The notes under the pieces: model-generated
The model's database searches: none
Told to the model about the DNA's origin: nothing
Seen by the model: only the letters and a program-made list of their open reading frames with translations
Program-made: the position numbers and the translations under genes
Source of the DNA: Telmatactis stephensoni
Taxonomy: Eukaryota > Cnidaria > Anthozoa > Actiniaria > Isophelliidae
Reading direction: 5' to 3'
DNA: 64,000 nucleotides
Assembly (NCBI GenBank): GCA_029948255.1
Contig: JALIZF010001882.1
Coordinates: 744,001 to 808,000 of the forward strand
Part shown: one piece after another, positions 58,194 to 64,000 of the stretch
Position numbering within the stretch: position 1 is the stretch's first letter
Layout of the letters: every line of letters begins with the position of its first letter

Positions 58194-59545
58194 GTAAGTA
58201 GTTAAAAACTTTTTGAAGGCCTTAATTGGGTGATTTTGCAATTACAAAAGTGATTCAGTACTAAGCGCATCTCAAGCCACTAACTTTACCACATATTTTT
58301 GCTAAGCCTTTCATAGCTACATGAAAATTTTCTTTCTTGTATATATTCAGTTGTTTAAAATGCACTGAAAAAGGCAAATATGGTATTGGAAATCGATTTC
58401 ACAGCAGTTCTCCGACAATTTTATGTATCAGATGAAACAAGTTCCTTTGAACTTGCAGTTCTTAATACAATTTCATCATAAAAAGCGAAGAAATGAGAGA
58501 AATCATAAAGAAAAAATGACAGGGAGTGTAATACGAATAAAATAACTGATTAAGAATGACATTTCAAAACGTTTCGAAAATATTTGGTTAACATTTTTTA
58601 TTAATTGTAAACGTAAACTTAATTACTTTTAATTAAAAATCGAGAATTAAAAAAAAAATCAAATTTCATCAATTCAGATCGCTGGATCCGGCTAAATCCC
58701 ACAAATTCATACCAAGTAAAGATCCACAGTTTTCAGTTTTGATTGCGTTTCTCTCTACTAAATTGTGAAATGGGGTGATTTGATTAATTAATTAATTGAA
58801 TTCCACTCAGGTTATTAGTTTACCTCCAGCAGATAAAACTTGCCGAGTTTGCATTTATGAAACAAGTTCGGACTTGCATCTCTTCAGGAGGCTAGAACGT
58901 TAATTCTTTTTGATGGGTCACGATTCGTGTTTCTACCAGTTGCTATGGAGATGGCATGACGAGCAACATTCCACAAATGCTTTTATTGCGCAATTTTGTG
59001 ATTGAGGATATTGTGATCAAATTTTCATGTCCGACACGTCCAAAAAAACAAATAGACATTCGCAAGACCTCTCTAATGGAGCCAGTACAATTGCTCACTA
59101 GATGATTTATCATGTATAGTCAGCGGTTTCTTGATGGGAATTGGTGTTCGTCTTGCTACGTTTATGCTTGAAAAGCCTCAGTCTTGACTTTGATAATGTC
59201 TCTGTTAAAAATTACCGACAATTACCGTAGAATGTTCGTGTGAAATCTTTCGTGGTAAACGCTTTTAACTGTACTAAGTTGGATGTTTCTATTATTTCAC
59301 TTGGACCTTTATATTTTCTCCAACAATGCATTTAGCGCGCTCTCGCTTCTATTTTGATTTTTTACGTTCCAGAACAGATGCATTTCGGTCTTGCTCAAGC
59401 GTTTACTTGAGAAACTTGTGCGCAGGCTGACCAACGAACACCGGACACTGTACTCGAGTATTTACTTGGTATGTTGGACACCATCAATATTTGTCTTTTT
59501 GAAGCCCCCTTCGCCGGTCGTAAGAAAAGGAGTACGTGAGGCCCG

Positions 59546-59602
59546 TTCCCTTTCAATTCCCTTCCCCTTTCAATTCCCTTCCCCTTTCAATTCCCTTCCC
59601 CA
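59546..59602 (+). repeat. 18-bp tandem repeat
   Basis: CCCTTTCAATTCCCTTCC is repeated about three times. Otherwise the 58194-61071 interval between TSP1 first exons B and C shows no genes or second exons. Confidence 0.75.
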
Positions 59603-61071
59603 GTTCCCCAGGGCCAGTTCACAGACTACAATTTTGTAGATTTACCTTGAGTGGTTAAACGTCTCGAGTTTGGGATATTTACATGATCAGACTCGCGTCT
59701 ACGTACAGTTGACAACCTGATGCGATCATCTCGTTGAGAGAGATGGCGTGATTCTTATGACAAAACGGTTGACCGTTAGAATGGCGTGATTGCCAACCGA
59801 ATGGAAAAGAGTTACTTTTATACATTTTTATAAAGGAAAAATATCGAAAGAGCGAAACGAAAGAGCGAAACGAAATGAAACGAAATGATGCATTTTGGTG
59901 CAAACTTTATACTTGAGTTATTCGTGACCTAGTACTCCATCACATGAAGCATTTTGGAAAACTGAAATACAGACTGAATTGTCAAAGTTGATTTCCCATC
60001 TCAGTGTTTCTAAATACGTTAGTAGATTTTAATTTCGAAGACACATCGCATTTCAGACTTTAACGCATGAATAGAAATTGGACAATGTACCCACGACCAC
60101 CACAGCAGGCTTTATTGATACATGAGAGCTCTCCTAGGATCAGTTACTGAGGCAAATACTGATAGGAGCACAGTCGGCCAGAGAGCCAGCATGCAGAGCC
60201 TCTTTAATTTTTCATTTCACTTAACTCTATTAGTGAAAAGAATATCCCTCTTGGAATTGTTGAAAAAGTAGAGATCGGGTGTATTTCTATTTTTGTTTAT
60301 TTCATTGAATGTTCTCATGCATTTATTGCGAACTGTCTCAAGTTTCATTGTCACGCATCACTAATGTTTGTTGATCTGACAAACGAATCCGTCAAAATAA
60401 ATCAATTAAAAATGTGATAAACTTTTCCAACACAAATTTAACGACAATTTTTCAAATAGTAGGACTGTGATGGACCCAATACGATAGTTTGGAAACAATA
60501 TTTTTTGGCAGCAAAATGTTGTAGTGTTTGATTGGTTCTATCAGATCACCCGATACCGTTTACCGGCCATCCGGTATGTGCTATGATTCGATCTCTCCGT
60601 GCCTGTCACTAACGTGCCAATTTGCCTTGAAACACGGTCAAAATTTGTAAATAGGGTCATTTGTACCCATCGTTGAAAAGACCTTTGGGAGTCTGCTTTC
60701 ACTTTCACTTTGCAAGACAATACCTGTACCCCTTTCGAGGTGAAGCCCGTCATATTACTTGCTGACCCTTGCTAGCAAACCGCTAGAATATCAAGACCGT
60801 AGTGAGCCGTTGTCGTATCTTGTCAAGCATAGTACAACATCAACAAACAAGCAGCAGGGACTTGACTTAAGTGAAGAGAACAATTTGTCAACAAAGTTCT
60901 GCAGTGTTCTCAGTGTAACTACACTCCAGCCGATCAACATTACAAAGTTGGACAACTTTTCAAGACTAAATTTCAACGTACTAGAGTTATTAACTTTGAA
61001 GTGACTCAACACTAAACATCCAATCCAATTAATAAATTATCAACCACGCTAGAGCTCCTACGTTCTTGAGA

Positions 61072-61487
61072 ATGAAGTTTGGCTACTTTCTACCTATGAT
61101 AATAGTCTTCGGTGCTTTCCTGCCCTCAAATTCCTGGGTTTTCTTCTCTCGAAGACGCCGAAGCTGTTCTCCCAGCGACTGCACCGTTAGTAGCTGGGGC
61201 TCATGGAGTAGTTGCACACGTTCCTGTGGAGGGGGCGCTCAGGCTCGATCAAGACGTAAGATTTCTTCTGAAAGTTGTGGCGGGAAATGCAATTACAAAT
61301 TTCATGAAAGTCGCTTATGTAATACTCATTGCTGTAGTGTTGATTGCGTTTATTCTTGGGGAGCGTGGAGTTCTTGTAAAGGATGTGGAATATCAACGCA
61401 GTATAGAGACCCAGTTATTAAAGTCAGACCAACATGTGGAGGGAAATCTTGTCCAGGAAGAAGTACCAGGAATTGTGACACTGGAAT
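61072..61487 (+). CDS. Secreted TSP1-repeat protein, first exon C
   Basis: Third paralogous first exon. The ATG at 61072 starts a signal peptide (MKFGYFLPMIIVFGAFLPS), followed by FFSRRRRSC and two TSP1 repeats (VSSWGSWSSCTRSCGGGAQ and YSWGAWSSCKGCG). The first repeat has the classic WxxWxxCxxxCGGG form. It ends CDTGM in phase 2 at a GTGAGT donor (61488). Joined to exon 62827-63220 it gives a 269-residue protein with four TSP1 repeats. An in-frame TTG six bases upstream is not needed as start. Confidence 0.83.
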
Positions 61488-61741
61488 GTGAGTAGGGTAC
61501 CAGAGTGAAAAGTTTTCCACGTCCTTGCCGGTCATTTTATTTCATTTTCACAATTTGTTTCACGCTACTTTTTCTATTTTGTGCAGTTTGGTCCAGTATT
61601 CTGACGTTTTTCATATATACTTAATTTAGTTCCTTTCATGTTTTTGTGTCAAATATTTGTTTTTCTTTGTTCTTCACTTCTTTTCCTCTCTTTCAAGAGA
61701 GTTACAGAAAACTCGGTATTAACTTACTGTATTGAGGTGCG

Positions 61742-61956
61742 GTAATACGAGCAACACAATTGTGCAATTGTTGCGTTGAGTGATTTTGCTCGTATTACCG
61801 CCCCACGCGCAACTTGTCACGCAACAAAAATCGATGTTGGAGGTTACAAAAAAAGTAGAACCACTTTCTACTTTTTGCAACAAGTAGCCACAACCTGCAA
61901 CGTTGATTTTTGGTGCGTGACAAGTTGCGCGCGGGGCGGTAATACGAGCAACATCG
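61742..61956. mobile_element. MITE with GCGGTAATACGAGCAAC ends
   Basis: GCTCGTATTACCGCCCCACG, CGCAACTTGTCACGCAAC and AAAAATCGATGTTG are inverted at 61890-61955. An extra half-copy of the end (GCGGTAATACGAGCAAC) sits at 61740. Lies in the intron between TSP1 exon C and exon 62827. Confidence 0.65.
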
Positions 61957-62826
61957 CTCTACAACTTGTAACAAACAATTTTGTGCGATTCTTGTCTGCT
62001 TAATGACTTTTAGAAGGTTAGAAAATCAGCCGTGTTTCGAGGTCAACTTCGATTTTCCCCATTTCGCTTAGCTTTTATGATATAACTCCCCAGCAATTAC
62101 GTAATATGTTTATCTATACAAATTCTTACGTAATGAGTGAGAAATAATGTGAAAGGGGACGGTGAGAAAGCATTAATCACTGGGGATAACCAGCTTATCG
62201 ACTCTCCGAACTGTGATCCGCGATTATGCAGTCTCTTGCCCTCACATAAGCGATCTACAACTGTGCTTTTAAATGATGAAGAATGTTAGACCTCTATAAG
62301 TCAGTTGGTTCACTGTTATTGTTTCGCCACAGTTAATAGCACCGAGGTTAAACAAAGCTGTGAACTCTCTCAAAGTAAGCATTTTCGTAAGGCGAAGAAT
62401 TCTGTCTTGACTTTCCACCCGAAATGTGCTGATTTATATTTGTAAGCAAATCTCTAAGATGGACTGTAAGAATTAGCCTCTTCCGATGCTCCGTAGGCAA
62501 CACTCGTCTCGGGATTTTGGGATTCCTGTGCTGCGAAATCCGAGCTTAAAACACTCGGAGGGCAACAGCGAGTGTGTCGCTTGCCAAATTTGAATGTTTC
62601 CGCCTCATAGAGAACTCGCTTTGCCCACCAAGTTAGCCTGCATAGCCGGGCCTCGGGAAGGCGAGGGAGAAAGCCAGGAAGGAAAGGCTGCTATCCTACT
62701 CAAAGTGATTGGTACAAATGCTTGGCTGAAAACTCTGTCACATGTGTTGGAAGCAAACAATCTTGGCAGATCAGCTTGCTAAAAAAATGCATCGTGCCAC
62801 TTTAAATACATTTTTTAACGTTTCAG

Positions 62827-63220
62827 ATGCTGTCCAGTTAACTGCGTTGTCAACAGCTGGGGAAGTTGGGGAGCCTGTAATGCCCCCTGCGAAAAACCTG
62901 GCACACGAAAACGAACGCGAACCATACACACGAAACCCTCATGTAAAGGAACATCATGCCCCACCCTTGTCGAAACCACACCCTGTAAAGGGGGGTGCTG
63001 TCGACGAGATTGTCTGGTATCCAGCTGGTCAGCATGGAGCGCGTGTAATGCCCCACCTGGTAAATGTAGTGCAAATAGTGGTACAAGATCAAGGCGGCGG
63101 AGAATTACTCGAAATCCTTCGTGTGGTGGAAGTGCTTGTCCTGCATTATCTCAGTCCGGGAAGTGTACGCCTGTGCCCATTTCTTGTTTGGTACGTGCCA
63201 AGCAATTTAAGTCCAGATAG
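62827..63220 (+). CDS. Secreted TSP1-repeat protein, shared or terminal second exon
   Basis: Follows a TTTCAG acceptor in phase 2-compatible frame. It encodes CCPVNCVVNSWGSWGACNAPC, a second repeat with VSSWSAWSACNAPPGKC, Arg-rich linkers (TRSRRRRITR) and a stop at 63218-63220. Both units match TSP1 repeats; the CCPVNC start copies the CCPVNC/CCSVDC hinge inside the first exons, so exon 2 repeats the exon 1 plan without a signal peptide. Any of the three upstream first exons could splice to it in frame. No clear AATAAA follows before about 63.8 kb. Confidence 0.8.
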
Positions 63221-63424
63221 AATTAGAACGAGATGAATAGTCAAAAGGAGGATGGATTTTACGGAAAAGGAATCGTGAGCAAAACAAATGAACAAGAAAA
63301 CAAGCACAGTGCATAACAAACAAACAAACAATATGCAAAGGATTGGAGGGGGTTGGCAATGGGGAGAAGGGAAAATATGATTGAGTTAAGCTCCTTCAAA
63401 GTGTTGCCCTCTTCAAGGACATTA

Positions 63425-63640
63425 TGTATTCGGACACACGACGCAACGTTTTATGCAACATCGCGTGCGACATAGTGTCGCACCGTGTGTCCACCCCTGC
63501 AAATGTTGCGCGCAACAGTTGGAGGTCTAAAGGAGATCAAATTCTATTTCTGCATAATTGCACGCAACATTGCAGGGGAGACACACGGTACAACTGTGTT
63601 GCGCACTATGTTGCAGAAACTGTTGCATAATACTTCTACC
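63425..63640. repeat. GCAAC-rich repeat, related to 23810-23985
   Basis: GACACACGACGCAACGTTTT, GTGTGTCCACCCCTGCAA, CAACTGTGTTGCGC and ATGTTGCAGAAAC blocks match the intronic copy at 23.8 kb. Multiple GTTGCGCGCAAC palindromes. Confidence 0.5.
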
Positions 63641-64000
63641 TGTTCCAAGCCACAATACATTGCTATTTGTTTCTGTACCGTACCGTTGATTAGCAAGAAC
63701 GATTTTCCGCGCAACAAATGTTGCCCGAAAAGTTTATGCCGTGGAAAATACAAAAAGGAACTATTTGGAGCAATATTTTGCTTATTGAACAAGTTGCAAA
63801 TGTTTGATATGAATTTTAAAAACTTTTAACGCAAAATTATCAATATGACCAAGTGTTGCGCGGAAAATTGTTTTTGCGAATCGACCCGTGTAACATCACC
63901 TTAAGCTAAGATAGTCAAAAACAAAGGAGCTGTCCCAGAGAGATCGAGTGAGTTTACGATAAGTGGTATCATATATTTCGTGCCCTGATCCTAAGTACCG

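Noticed and set aside
62742..63236. 164-codon ORF overlapping the TSP1 second exon
   Set aside because: It is a different frame; the cysteine-rich TSP1 frame follows the TTTCAG acceptor and matches exon phase.

Overview
The window is animal nuclear DNA, most likely from an anthozoan cnidarian (stony coral or sea anemone). It is AT-rich and very intron-rich: about 65 small exons have GT/AG borders that I placed by hand. It is dense in short inverted-repeat transposons, tRNA-derived SINEs and microsatellites. There are no operons, Shine-Dalgarno sites or other bacterial features. The taxon is an inference from gene content: an ankyrin-WGR PARP and small secreted TSP1-repeat proteins.

Layout. 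(1) About 0.45-30.9 kb, plus strand: 47 exons of one large gene whose first exon(s) lie off the left edge. It encodes a roughly 2,300-residue poly(ADP-ribose) polymerase with a basic/acidic N-terminus, a long ankyrin-repeat array, a WGR domain, a PARP regulatory domain and a catalytic domain with an intact H-Y-E triad. This is the architecture of C. elegans PME-5, not of vertebrate tankyrase, which has SAM and no WGR. Five exons between 7.3 and 15.6 kb each carry one extra base in a mononucleotide run; the rest of the gene is intact. (2) About 32.3-44.3 kb, minus strand: the cohesin-loader subunit MAU2/SCC4, 18 well-supported exons plus a tentative last one, all in frame. The two genes converge tail to tail across about 1.3 kb of hairpin elements. 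Intron 17 of MAU2 holds a 2-kb terminal-inverted-repeat element carrying a decayed SAP-like coding remnant, a SINE and another nested element. (3) 44.3-55.5 kb: a repeat-dominated interval with long pyrimidine microsatellites, several MITEs, fragments of a decayed gene with a Myb/SANT-like end, and a 2,425-bp foldback element. The foldback has two 932-bp arms that look identical and a 7-bp target duplication. (4) 55.6-63.2 kb, plus strand: three tandem paralogous first exons (signal peptide, poly-Arg, two TSP1 repeats), all ending in the same splice phase, followed by only one recognisable second exon (two more TSP1 repeats and the stop).

Biology. The first two genes both act in chromosome maintenance (ADP-ribosylation signalling and cohesin loading), but nothing in the sequence shows joint regulation. 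The TSP1 cluster is a secreted, cysteine- and arginine-rich family; its layout suggests either alternative first exons on one gene or a recent tandem expansion. The most unusual structures are the foldback element, the TSP1 first-exon array, a two-copy family of short elements filled with GGGATCA-type repeats, and the clustered +1 frameshifts in the PARP gene.
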